From Chryseobacterium nakagawai (lineage in GTDB: Bacteria > Bacteroidota > Bacteroidia > Flavobacteriales > Weeksellaceae): a stretch of 64,000 nucleotides of DNA. Position numbers and translations under genes: made by a program. The stretch covers positions 682,001 through 746,000 of the forward strand of contig NZ_LR134386.1 of assembly GCF_900637665.1 (NCBI RefSeq). Direction: 5' to 3'. This document shows, piece after piece, positions 37,644 through 45,797 of the stretch. The notes under the pieces were generated by a model that was not told the DNA's origin, searched no databases, and was given only the letters and a program-made list of their open reading frames with translations. Each line of letters opens with the position of its first letter. The stretch's first letter is position 1.

Positions 37644-39818
37644 ATGATGATCAAATTATGGTTCTTTCTGTTACTGCTTTTCCTTTCTGTTTTTGGTAAT
37701 GCACAGCAAACCACAGGACAAAAGGTATCAGATTCTCTTGCTCAACAAAAGCCTCCGACAACAAACATTTCAGAAGTTGTTATTCAATCTGCTCCGCGAA
37801 ACGTTAAATTGAATGATGGAAATTTGACGATGACTATTTCCGGAAATAAAGACTTTAAAACATCCACCCATTTGCTTGATGTTTTAAGAAAAACTCCCGG
37901 AGTTTCCATAGATCAGGAAGGAGGGATTTTTATTGGAGGAAGAATTTCTCCGGCTATTTTTATAGATGGAAAAGTTACTGTAATGAGTAATCAGGAATTG
38001 CAAGCATACCTCCTGTCCCTGTCTCCTGAAATGGTTGAATCTCTTGAGATAAACACCAATCCCTCTTCAAAATATGATGCAGAATTTAAAGGAATTATTG
38101 ATATCAGATTAAAAAAGAACACTAATCTCGGCTGGAAAGGAAATTATAATGGGAATATATACATCAATAAGTTCAATTACAGAGAAAATGCTTTAAATCT
38201 GTCATACAACACAGAAAAGATTGCCTATACGATGCAGGTGGGATTAAATGATGGGATTTCCACCTATCGGTATAGTGCTTTACAGCGATTGGCCAATACG
38301 AATGTTATGCGTACCAATACCAACCAAAAAGATATAGGGCAGGTATATAGTATTCAGGCAGGAGCTGATTTCAGATTAAATACTAAAAATAGATTGAGCC
38401 TAAATCTGAGAAGCAATTTTAGAGATAGTGACCGTACCCGAGCAGGATCATTATTTACCACTGATAAAAGTGAAACCCAGGTTGTTTTTAATACCGAAAG
38501 CTTAAATCCAATAGATTATTCACAGAATAATTGGGGGGTAACTACGGATTATTCGTTTCAAAATAAAGGTCTTAAAATAAGTTTTTTAGGCAATTATCTT
38601 TCTGTAAAAAATAAACAGAAAGATAAATTTATCAATAAAAATCAGCCATCTTCTGAATTATTATCCTATTGGAAATCTGACCTTTTTAATAAAATTGATA
38701 TTTATACAGGACAGATTGATGCCTCTCAAAAAATTGGAAATGCAGATATAGAAGCAGGATTTAAGTACAGTCATTCATTAACTAACAATAATATCAGATA
38801 TGATACCTTATCTGTGAACAACCAGTTTATATTTGATCCTTCAAGAAGTAATATCTTTTCTTACAGGGAAAAGATAGTTGCTGGTTATGTTGCTTACAGA
38901 CAGAAATTCGGAAAACTTCAGATCAACGCAGGAATAAGAGCTGAAAATACCCAGAGTATTTCTGATGCCGTTACTACTGATTCTATTGTTTCAAAAAATT
39001 ACCTTGAATGGCTGCCCTCTTTCAGTGTAAGTTATTCTTTTAATAAATCCAATGAACTTTCCATTTCCTACAGCAGGAGGATTACAAGACCTGTTTTTTC
39101 ACAGCTTAATCCTTTTCGTTTTTACTTTAGTCCCTTGAATTATTGGATTGGAAATCCTTATCTGCTACCTTCTTTTACCAGTCAGATTAAAGCAACCTAT
39201 CGGTATAAAAATTGGATTACAAGCTTTACCATTGGTAAAGAAAAAGATGTAATGGCCCGTTATCCGATATATAATCCGGCAACCAATGTACTGGAGTATC
39301 TCGGAACCAATCTTCCTTATCGTAAATTTGCCTCTCTTGAAACCAGTTTTCCTTTAAAAATGACAAAATGGTGGAGTATCACTAGCCAGGTAGCTGGATA
39401 TTATAATTACGAATTCAGACCCTATCTTGATGAGGTCTTTGCACTAGATATCTATAATTATGAAATTAGGTTAAATCAGGTCTTTACTTTACCCAAAGGA
39501 TATACCGTTAATCTATTTGCAAATTATGAATCCAAAACCGGAAATAGCCTTTATATTATTAAACCACGTTATAGCATAGATCTATCCATTCAAAAATCCT
39601 GGTTGGATAATAAGCTGAATACAAAGTTGGGATATAATAATATTTTTGATTCCAATGAGCAGAGCCTGGAGTTCAGGCATAAACAGATTATGGATAATCG
39701 TTTGAGGCATTGGTGGGATAGCAGTAGATTTTTCTTCTCATTGAGTTATACTTTCGGAGTTTCAAAGTATCAGGTGAAAGAAGTTCAGAGAACAGAGGAA
39801 GAAAACAGGGCAAGATAA
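37644..39818 (+). CDS. TonB-receptor-like outer-membrane barrel protein
   Basis: A 724-residue outer-membrane protein with a signal peptide ending near GNAQ. A plug-like domain follows (LLDVLRKTPGVSIDQEGGIF, FIDGKVTVMSNQELQAYLLS, GIIDIRLKK), then a long barrel of the OMP_b-brl_3 type. Substrate unknown. Regulator-like AraC gene 80 nt upstream on the same strand. A terminator shared with the opposing peptide genes follows. Confidence 0.88.
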   Translation: MMIKLWFFLLLLFLSVFGNAQQTTGQKVSDSLAQQKPPTTNISEVVIQSAPRNVKLNDGNLTMTISGNKDFKTSTHLLDVLRKTPGVSIDQEGGIFIGGRISPAIFIDGKVTVMSNQELQAYLLSLSPEMVESLEINTNPSSKYDAEFKGIIDIRLKKNTNLGWKGNYNGNIYINKFNYRENALNLSYNTEKIAYTMQVGLNDGISTYRYSALQRLANTNVMRTNTNQKDIGQVYSIQAGADFRLNTKNRLSLNLRSNFRDSDRTRAGSLFTTDKSETQVVFNTESLNPIDYSQNNWGVTTDYSFQNKGLKISFLGNYLSVKNKQKDKFINKNQPSSELLSYWKSDLFNKIDIYTGQIDASQKIGNADIEAGFKYSHSLTNNNIRYDTLSVNNQFIFDPSRSNIFSYREKIVAGYVAYRQKFGKLQINAGIRAENTQSISDAVTTDSIVSKNYLEWLPSFSVSYSFNKSNELSISYSRRITRPVFSQLNPFRFYFSPLNYWIGNPYLLPSFTSQIKATYRYKNWITSFTIGKEKDVMARYPIYNPATNVLEYLGTNLPYRKFASLETSFPLKMTKWWSITSQVAGYYNYEFRPYLDEVFALDIYNYEIRLNQVFTLPKGYTVNLFANYESKTGNSLYIIKPRYSIDLSIQKSWLDNKLNTKLGYNNIFDSNEQSLEFRHKQIMDNRLRHWWDSSRFFFSLSYTFGVSKYQVKEVQRTEEENRAR

Positions 39819-39822
39819 AAGA

Positions 39823-39850
39823 AAACCTGCTTGGAAAAGCAGGTTTATTA
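39823..39850. terminator. Bidirectional terminator between the receptor and peptide genes
   Basis: Perfect 10-bp stem AAACCTGCTT / AAGCAGGTTT with a 4-nt loop; A-run on one side and T-run on the other. It serves both the plus-strand receptor gene and the minus-strand peptide gene ending at 39856. Confidence 0.88.
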
Positions 39851-39855
39851 TTTTA

Positions 39856-40014
39856 TTAAGGGCAAACACAGTTACCACATGTCCAGATTCTGCAGCTACC
39901 ATCTTCATTCCACTCACAGCAGTATCTTTCTCTGTTTATTCCACCGATCACCGATTTTTGTTGCTCTCTTCCTAATTTTTGTGCGTTTCTTAGCACAGGA
40001 TTTTTCTTGTTCAT
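39856..40014 (-). CDS. Double-glycine-leader cysteine-rich peptide, copy 1
   Basis: A 52-residue mini-protein: leader MNKKNPVLRNAQKLGREQQK then SVIGG, a double-glycine type export leader with Leu at -12 and a hydrophobic residue at -4. The predicted mature part has 27 residues with pattern CCEWxxxGxCxxxxCxxCxCP. It is one of three tandem paralogs and lies 45 nt downstream of copy 2 with no promoter visible between, so the two probably share a message. Its function (bacteriocin-like, signal or metal-binding peptide) is unknown. No C39-peptidase ABC exporter is present in the window. Confidence 0.85.
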   Translation of the reverse strand: MNKKNPVLRNAQKLGREQQKSVIGGINRERYCCEWNEDGSCRIWTCGNCVCP

Positions 40015-40059
40015 GATTTTGTTGTTTTTGATGTTAATAGATAGTTAAGTTCTGATTTT

Positions 40060-40224
40060 TTATGGACATTGACATCTATCACAAGTATAGAGCGTGCATT
40101 TTCCTGACGGATCCCATTCACAGCATCTTTTGCCTGCTGAGATTCCTATTCCACCTACTACTGATTTTTGTTGCTCTCTTCCTAATTTTTGTGCGTTTTT
40201 TAGCACAGGATTTTTCTTGTTCAT
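40060..40224 (-). CDS. Double-glycine-leader cysteine-rich peptide, copy 2
   Basis: A 54-residue paralog: leader MNKKNPVLKNAQKLGREQQK then SVVGG, followed by a 29-residue predicted mature part with RCCEWDPSGKC and YTCDRCQCP. The six cysteines align with those of copies 1 and 3. The leader DNA is almost identical to copy 1, while the mature part has diverged, as expected for peptides under selection for new cores. A promoter-region block shared with copy 3 lies 55 nt upstream. Confidence 0.85.
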   Translation of the reverse strand: MNKKNPVLKNAQKLGREQQKSVVGGIGISAGKRCCEWDPSGKCTLYTCDRCQCP

Positions 40225-40278
40225 GATTTTGATTTTTTGATGTTGATAGTTAAGTTTTAAACAATATAATTTAATGAT

Positions 40279-40294
40279 AAATTATATCACTAAT
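40279..40294 (-). promoter_or_regulatory. Conserved upstream block of peptide copy 2
   Basis: On the minus strand ATTAGTGATATAATTT, 16 nt identical to the block upstream of copy 3, and at nearly the same distance from the start codon (55 and 53 nt). Probably a promoter; it does not match TAnnTTTG, so another sigma factor or an activator may be involved. Confidence 0.55.
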
Positions 40295-40490
40295 ATATGA
40301 TTTTATTTTGTTTAAAAAAGAATTTTTTATTATTATGTATGTGAAATTTAATAAGTTGTATTGTATTAAATAGAATTTCAACAATTTTTTATCATAAAAT
40401 AAAGAAGATAGAGTACGACTCAGAAAGGTGAAATTGAAAGTTACTGTTACAAAAACCCTTATACATATAATTTGATTTAGACGCATTAAA

Positions 40491-40521
40491 AAAGCCGTAT
40501 CAAAATTCATGAAACGGCTTT
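40491..40521 (-). terminator. Terminator of peptide copy 3
   Basis: AAAGCCGT / ACGGCTTT stem with a 15-nt loop, flanked by T-rich sequence on the minus strand, 10 nt after the copy 3 stop. Confidence 0.75.
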
Positions 40522-40530
40522 CTAAATATT

Positions 40531-40695
40531 TTATGGACAACCACATCTGTTACATACCCACAGGAAGCATGCTCCAGTTACATCATCATATTCACAGCAT
40601 TTTCTAGGCCCTGTAAATTCACCTCCAATAATAAATTTTTGTTGGTCTCTTTCTAATTTTCGTGCATTTTTCAGCACAGGATTTTTCTTGTTCAT
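40531..40695 (-). CDS. Double-glycine-leader cysteine-rich peptide, copy 3
   Basis: A 54-residue paralog, leader MNKKNPVLKNARKLERDQQK then FIIGG, mature part with KCCEYDDVTGAC and WVCNRCGCP. It has one extra residue in the first cysteine loop compared with copies 1 and 2. It is a separate transcription unit, with its own terminator and a copy of the conserved upstream block. More diverged than copies 1 and 2, so probably the older duplicate. Confidence 0.85.
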   Translation of the reverse strand: MNKKNPVLKNARKLERDQQKFIIGGEFTGPRKCCEYDDVTGACFLWVCNRCGCP

Positions 40696-40747
40696 GACTT
40701 TGATTTTTGATGTTAATAATAAAGTTTTAGCATATATAATTCCGCGA

Positions 40748-40763
40748 AAATTATATCACTAAT
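40748..40763 (-). promoter_or_regulatory. Conserved upstream block of peptide copy 3
   Basis: On the minus strand ATTAGTGATATAATTT, identical to 40279-40294. Further upstream both loci keep a related stretch around TATGTA-(T/G)GATGAAAT-like and GTTGTA, so the whole gene plus upstream DNA was duplicated. Confidence 0.55.
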
Positions 40764-40959
40764 GTAGGATGTTAAATTGTAAAAAAAATCTATTTTTTCG
40801 TTCTTATGTAGATGAAATATAGTAGGTTGTAGATGTTTTTGTATGCTTTATACTACGGTTTAGTGAATAGGGGGAGGATTTCGCTAGAAGAGAGTACTTA
40901 GGAAGGCCAAATTTCAGGCATAAAATAATCCAAAAGTTTTCTAGATAGAGTCCTTTACT

Positions 40960-40967
40960 TATATTTG
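40960..40967 (+). promoter_or_regulatory. -7 promoter element of the deiminase-like gene
   Basis: TATATTTG matches TAnnTTTG, 19 nt before the start codon at 40987. The -33 region is T-rich but lacks a clear TTTG. Confidence 0.45.
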
Positions 40968-40986
40968 TAGTATTGCATAAATCTTT

Positions 40987-41901
40987 ATGAGACTAAACAT
41001 TAAAAACGAAACGGGAAGGCTGAAGTCAGTAGTTCTAGGCCAGCCTAATTCATTGGGAGCTGTTCCCACGCTAGAGGAAAGTTATGACGCCAAGTCATAT
41101 TACTCAATCGAACACAACATTTATCCTAAGGAAGTGGATATCATCAATGAGATGAACGCCTTCGAAGAAGTTTTAAAAAAGTATGACGTAGAAGTACTTC
41201 GTCCAAGCATTATCCAAGATTATAATCAGGTCTTTTCAAGAGATGTAGCCTTTGTAATTGATGATAAAATGATCATTTCTAATGTGATTGTTGACAGGGC
41301 AGATGAGCAGGAAGCCTACAAAAGTGTTTTTGAAAAAGTAGCCTGGAGAAAGATTATCAACCTGCCGGAAACAGCACATATCGAAGGAGGAGATGTTATT
41401 GTATGGAATGATTTCCTTTTTATAGGAACCTGCTTCAGTGAAGATTACAGAAATTATAAAACGGCAAGGACCAACGAGTATGCCATCGAAATTTTAAAAG
41501 AATACTTTCCGAAGAAAAGAATCATTGATCTTGAACTGAAGAAAAATGATAAAGTTCCGTTTGAAGGAATCTTACATCTGGATTGCACCTTCAATCCGGT
41601 AGGAGAAGATAAATGTATCATCTACAAAAACGGTTTTGTAGACGAAAGTGATTACCGTCTTATCATCGATATTTTCGGAGAAGAAAACTGTTTCCATATC
41701 AATGATGAAGAAATGTTTGAAATGTTTCCGAATATCTTCTCTATTTCTCCGGATGTTGTAGTTTCAGACAAAGCATTTACCAGAATGAACAATCACTTAA
41801 GAGATGTATGGGGAATGACCGTTGAAGAAATTCCTTACAGAGAGATCTCTAAAATGGGTGGCCTGTTGAGATGTTCTACCATGCCGCTTGTGAGAGAATA
41901 G
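40987..41901 (+). CDS. Amidinotransferase / arginine-deiminase superfamily enzyme
   Basis: A 304-residue enzyme of the guanidine-modifying superfamily (dimethylarginine hydrolase, arginine deiminase). The catalytic layout is visible: acidic pair in HIEGGDVIVW, His in GILHLDCTFNPVG, and nucleophile Cys near the end in GLLRCSTMPLV. It probably hydrolyses arginine or a derivative to citrulline; which substrate is used cannot be told from sequence alone. A second superfamily member follows 84 nt downstream, suggesting successive steps. Confidence 0.85.
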   Translation: MRLNIKNETGRLKSVVLGQPNSLGAVPTLEESYDAKSYYSIEHNIYPKEVDIINEMNAFEEVLKKYDVEVLRPSIIQDYNQVFSRDVAFVIDDKMIISNVIVDRADEQEAYKSVFEKVAWRKIINLPETAHIEGGDVIVWNDFLFIGTCFSEDYRNYKTARTNEYAIEILKEYFPKKRIIDLELKKNDKVPFEGILHLDCTFNPVGEDKCIIYKNGFVDESDYRLIIDIFGEENCFHINDEEMFEMFPNIFSISPDVVVSDKAFTRMNNHLRDVWGMTVEEIPYREISKMGGLLRCSTMPLVRE

Positions 41902-41985
41902 TTGAGCGGTAGAGTTTTAGTGTCTGAAAGTGAGAGAGTTTTAATCTTTCAATCTTTTAATTTTTCAATCTTTTAATCAAAAAAC

Positions 41986-42909
41986 ATGCAAACGACAGAT
42001 ACAGTATTAATGATAGAACCGATTGCATTCGGTTACAACGCAGAAACTGCAAAAAATAATTACTTTCAGGTAGAACAGACAGGTTCTGATATTCAATCAA
42101 AGGCTTTAGCAGAGTTCAATACCTTTGTTGGAAAGCTGAGAGAGAAAGGAATCAATGTAATTACCATAAAAGATACATTAGACCCTCATACACCGGATTC
42201 CATTTTCCCTAACAATTGGGTAAGTTTCCACAAAGATGGAAAAGTGGTTTTATATCCGATGTTCGCTTCCAACAGAAGAGTGGAAAGACGAGATGATATT
42301 ATAGAAAGTATCAAAGATCAGGGATTTGAAGTTGCTGAAATTGACGACTGGTCATTTCCTGAAACTCAGGGACATTTCCTGGAAGGAACAGGAAGTATGA
42401 TCTTCGATCACGATAATAAGATTGCTTACGGATCTGTTTCCTTGAGATTAGATGAAAATCTATTCAGAGAATTCTGTGAAAAATATGGCTTTACACCAGT
42501 AGTTTTCCATTCTTATCAAACGGTGGGTGCAGAAAGACTTCCTATTTATCACACCAATGTAATGATGTGTGTGGCAGATCGGTTTGTAGTTATTTGTCTT
42601 GACTGTATTGATGATGAGCTGGAAAGAGAAAAGGTGATTGAAGCCATTAAAAATTCAGGAAAAGAAATCGTTGAAATTTCAGAAGAGCAAATGCAGCAGT
42701 TTGCAGGAAATATGCTTCAGGTTCAGAATAAAGAAGGTGAAAAATTCCTTGTTATGAGCCAGACAGCTTATCAATCTTTAACTTCGGAGCAAGTAGCTGC
42801 CATTGAAAAATATTGCGAAATTATTTACTCTGATTTAAATACCATTGAAGTAAACGGTGGTGGAAGTGCAAGATGTATGCTTGCTGAGGTTTTTCTTCCT
42901 AAAAAATAA
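41986..42909 (+). CDS. ctlX: Citrulline-utilization hydrolase-like protein
   Basis: A 307-residue member of the same superfamily, resembling CtlX. Active-site segments: FPNNWVSFHKDGKVVLYPM, HFLEGTGSMIFD, YHTNVMMCVADRF and GGGSARCMLAEVF (nucleophile Cys). It probably acts on citrulline-type substrates, next to the deiminase-like enzyme, in arginine use or recycling. The symbol is given by resemblance from memory. A strong terminator follows. Confidence 0.85.
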   Translation: MQTTDTVLMIEPIAFGYNAETAKNNYFQVEQTGSDIQSKALAEFNTFVGKLREKGINVITIKDTLDPHTPDSIFPNNWVSFHKDGKVVLYPMFASNRRVERRDDIIESIKDQGFEVAEIDDWSFPETQGHFLEGTGSMIFDHDNKIAYGSVSLRLDENLFREFCEKYGFTPVVFHSYQTVGAERLPIYHTNVMMCVADRFVVICLDCIDDELEREKVIEAIKNSGKEIVEISEEQMQQFAGNMLQVQNKEGEKFLVMSQTAYQSLTSEQVAAIEKYCEIIYSDLNTIEVNGGGSARCMLAEVFLPKK

Positions 42910-42931
42910 TTAAAATCATTACCATTATATT

Positions 42932-42967
42932 CTTCTGACTTTGGAAACAGGGTCAGAAGTTTTTTTT
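42932..42967 (+). terminator. Terminator after ctlX
   Basis: Perfect 8-bp stem CTTCTGAC / GTCAGAAG with a 12-nt loop and a run of eight T. Confidence 0.88.
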
Positions 42968-43019
42968 ATCATTCAGAGGATAAAAGTTTCTGTATGTTTT
43001 TTACATGAAGAAACAGGAA

Positions 43020-43036
43020 AAAGTTAGCTAACTTTG
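43020..43036 (+). promoter_or_regulatory. Palindromic operator-like site over the GH43 promoter
   Basis: AAAGTTAGCTAACTTT (43020-43035) is a perfect 16-bp palindrome. The -7 element TAACTTTG (43029-43036) overlaps its right half, 23 nt before the start codon. A protein bound here would cover the promoter. Confidence 0.5.
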
Positions 43037-43059
43037 TCTGGAATGTTTAAAATCTAAAA

Positions 43060-44813
43060 ATGAGACAATACTTTTTATCTTTAGCAATTCTCCTCGGAAT
43101 ATTGGTGGGCGGGCAACAGAAGACGTTCTGTAATCCGATTAATATAGATTATGGATATACTCCTTTTGAAGTCTTTTCAAAACAAGGAAAACATCGTGCT
43201 ACAGCAGATCCGGTAATTGTCAATTTTAAAGATAAACTTTTCCTTTTCTCTACGAACCAGGAGGGATACTGGTATAGCGATGATATGCTGGATTGGAAGT
43301 TTGTAAAAAGAAAATTTCTAAGAGATAATAAATATATTCACGATCTCAATGCTCCGGCAGTATGGGCAATGAAAGATACCCTGTATGTGTATGGCTCTAC
43401 CTGGGAACAGGATTTCCCCATTTGGAAAAGTACCAATCCCACCAAAGATGATTGGAAAATAGCTGTAGACACCTTAAAGGTTGGCGCTTGGGATCCTGCA
43501 TTCCATTATGATGAAGATAAAAACAAGCTTTATCTGTATTGGGGTTCCAGCAACGAATGGCCTTTATTAGGAACAGAAGTAAAAGTGAAAACCCTTCAAT
43601 CTGAAGGCTTTGTAAAACCGATCCTTAAATTGAAGCCGGAAGATCACGGATGGGAAAGGTTTGGAGAATATAACGATAATGTTTTTCTTCAACCCTTTGT
43701 GGAAGGAGCCTGGGTGACCAAACACAAAGGAAAATATTATATGCAGTATGGTGCTCCGGCAACAGAGTTTAGCGGATATTCAGATGGTGTATATGTCAGC
43801 AAAAATCCTTTGGAAGGCTTCGAATATCAGAAGCACAATCCGTTTTCCTATAAACCGGGAGGATTTGCAAGAGGTGCCGGACATGGGGCAACCTTTGAAG
43901 ACAATTATAAAAACTGGTGGCATGTTTCAACCATTTTTATTTCCACAAAAAATAACTTTGAAAGAAGACTGGGAATATGGCCGGCAGGATTTGATAAAGA
44001 TGATGTCATGTATACCAATACAGCTTATGGGGATTACCCGACTTACCTGCCGCAGTATGCGCAAGGGAAAGACTTTTCAAAAGGTCTTTTTGCCGGATGG
44101 ATGTTGCTGAATTACAATAAGCCCGTTCAGGTTTCATCTACTCTGGGAAGCTATCAGCCCAATTTTGCCGTAGATGAAGATATTAAGACTTATTGGAGTG
44201 CAAAAACCGCAAATTCCGGAGAATGGTTTCAGACCGATCTTGGGGAGGTATCCATGATCAATGCCATTCAGATTAACTATGCAGATCAGGACGCAGAGTT
44301 TATGGGAAAGACTTTAGGCAAAATGCACCAATACAAAATCTATGGATCAAATGATGGCAAAAAATGGAAGGTCATTGTGGATAAAAGCAAAAACACAAAA
44401 GATGTTCCTCATGACTATATTGAGCTTGAAAAGCCAGCAATCGCAAGATTCCTTAAAATAGAAAATCTGAAAATGCCAACAGGGAAATTTGCATTAAGCG
44501 GTTTCAGGGTATTCGGGAAAGGAGCAGGAGCAAAACCTAAGAAAGTAGAAGGTTTTGTCCCATTAAGAGCCGATCCTAAGAAATATGGTGAAAGAAGAAG
44601 TATCTGGATGAATGGCAGCAAAATCCTGAAGCAGACGGCTACGTAATCTATTGGGGAAAATCTCCTGATAAATTATACGGAAGCATTATGGTATATGGAA
44701 AGAACGAATATTTTTTTACAGGTGCAGACAGAACGGATGCTTATTATTTCCAGATTGAAGCTTTCAATGCCAATGGAATGTCTGAAAGAACAGAAATCGT
44801 AAAATCTGAATAA
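43060..44813 (+). pseudogene. GH43-like glycosidase with F5/8C domain, frameshifted near the C-terminus
   Basis: Secreted carbohydrate-active enzyme. A signal peptide is followed by a five-bladed beta-propeller glycosidase domain (about residues 40-340; catalytic-type Asp in RATADPVIVNF, and GAWDPAFHYDEDKNKLYLYW). A discoidin (F5/8 type C) domain follows at about 350-490 (DLGEVSMINAIQINYADQD, KYKIYGSNDGKKWKV-like). Frame 1 stops at 44646 after the foreign-looking tail NGSKILKQTAT. In the next frame the expected continuation, WQQNPEADGYVIYWGKSPDK, is open to the TAA at 44811-44813. A single missing base near 44611 (ATG AA TGG) explains this. The catalytic domain is intact, so the product may still work; a sequencing error is possible. 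Confidence 0.82.
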
Positions 44814-44834
44814 ATAATTTGGGATATAAAATGA

Positions 44835-44869
44835 AGCACGCTTTAACTAATTAGGGCGTGCTATTTTTT
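44835..44869. terminator. Terminator between the glycosidase and esterase genes
   Basis: Stem AGCACGC / GCGTGCT with a 14-nt loop and a T-run on the plus strand. It overlaps the last bases of the opposing esterase gene and probably ends the glycosidase transcript. Confidence 0.75.
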
Positions 44870-45715
44870 ATCAATATGTTTGATGAATTTTCCAATTTTA
44901 TCAATAAGAAAAGTATTATTGGGTTGTTTATCCCAATCCAGATGACCTCCATTAAACTCGTATGATTCGTGAACGACATTATTTTTGCTGAGAATAGAAT
45001 CCAGAATTTTGTTTTGGCTTAAAGGAACCACCCGGTCTGTTGTTCCATAGTAAGAAAGAGTAGGAGCAGATGCTGAGGTAATCCAATGTATTGGGCTGGC
45101 AAAGTTGACGGCTGGGGTTCCTGTAGATAATATTTTGGGGTCAACCATGTGCTTTTCTACAAAAGAATATTCTTCATAGTTTTTAAAACCTGTATCTGAA
45201 AGATCAGCAGGACCTACTATATTAATAACTGCTTTTACATCTTTATCCGCATCAAAATGATAAGAATAGAGCATAGATAAATGCCCACCTGCACTGTTTC
45301 CCAGCAGAAGGAACTTAATTTTATGGTTGAATTTCTTTTTTAGGGCTGTAATGACACTTTTAATATCATTCATTTGGTTAGGAATGGCATATTGTTGTGA
45401 AGAAGCAAGTCTGTAATTTATATTAGCAAAGACATGATCCGGAAACCTTTTCATCAAAGAAAGAGTAAAGAGACTGAGCTGGTATTTATCTCCACCATGC
45501 CAGCCTCCACCATGAATAATAATAAAAACCTCTTTTTCTCCAGATAATGCTTTGTTAGGAATATAAAGATCCATAACCTGTTCCGGATGATTTCCATAAT
45601 GTACATTTTTCTCCTTTTTAAAACTGATATTGTTGCCCAGATTGATTTTGTCCTCTTTACAGGCTGTAAGTAAAAAGAAAGTAAAAAAGGTGATGAATAC
45701 TAAGCTATTTTTCAT
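44861..45715 (-). CDS. Alpha/beta-hydrolase esterase lipoprotein
   Basis: A 284-residue envelope esterase or lipase. Lipoprotein signal ending in LLTACKED; oxyanion motif IIHGGGWHGGD; nucleophile elbow GNSAGGHLS; later DRVVPLSQ (Asp) and NGGHLDW (His) complete the triad. It resembles BD-FAE/HSL-like acyl esterases that deacylate polysaccharides, which would fit the neighbouring glycosidase. Convergent with that gene. Confidence 0.87.
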   Translation of the reverse strand: MKNSLVFITFFTFFLLTACKEDKINLGNNISFKKEKNVHYGNHPEQVMDLYIPNKALSGEKEVFIIIHGGGWHGGDKYQLSLFTLSLMKRFPDHVFANINYRLASSQQYAIPNQMNDIKSVITALKKKFNHKIKFLLLGNSAGGHLSMLYSYHFDADKDVKAVINIVGPADLSDTGFKNYEEYSFVEKHMVDPKILSTGTPAVNFASPIHWITSASAPTLSYYGTTDRVVPLSQNKILDSILSKNNVVHESYEFNGGHLDWDKQPNNTFLIDKIGKFIKHIDKK

Positions 45716-45730
45716 ACAATTAAAGATAAA

Positions 45731-45756
45731 AAACCTGCTGAAGAATCAACAGGTTT
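45731..45756 (-). terminator. Terminator of the tandem receptor operon
   Basis: Stem AAACCTG / CAGGTTT with a 12-nt loop; on the minus strand it ends in a T-run. It lies 41 nt past the stop of the receptor gene at 45798. Confidence 0.78.
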
Positions 45757-45797
45757 GTGTACAAAATAATTTGATTGAATATGAAGAAAGATAGTTT

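Noticed and set aside
39831-40016. Plus-strand frame of 61 residues opposite peptide copy 1
   Set aside because: It is antisense to a well-supported paralogous peptide gene and spans a terminator.
40271-40546. Minus-strand frame of 91 residues between the peptide genes
   Set aside because: It covers a terminator and a promoter block and overlaps the end of peptide copy 3; composition is AT-biased low complexity.
41935-41984. TCAATCTTTTAAT repeats before the ctlX-like gene
   Set aside because: Two or three imperfect copies of AT-rich sequence common in such genomes; no structure or regulatory sense seen.
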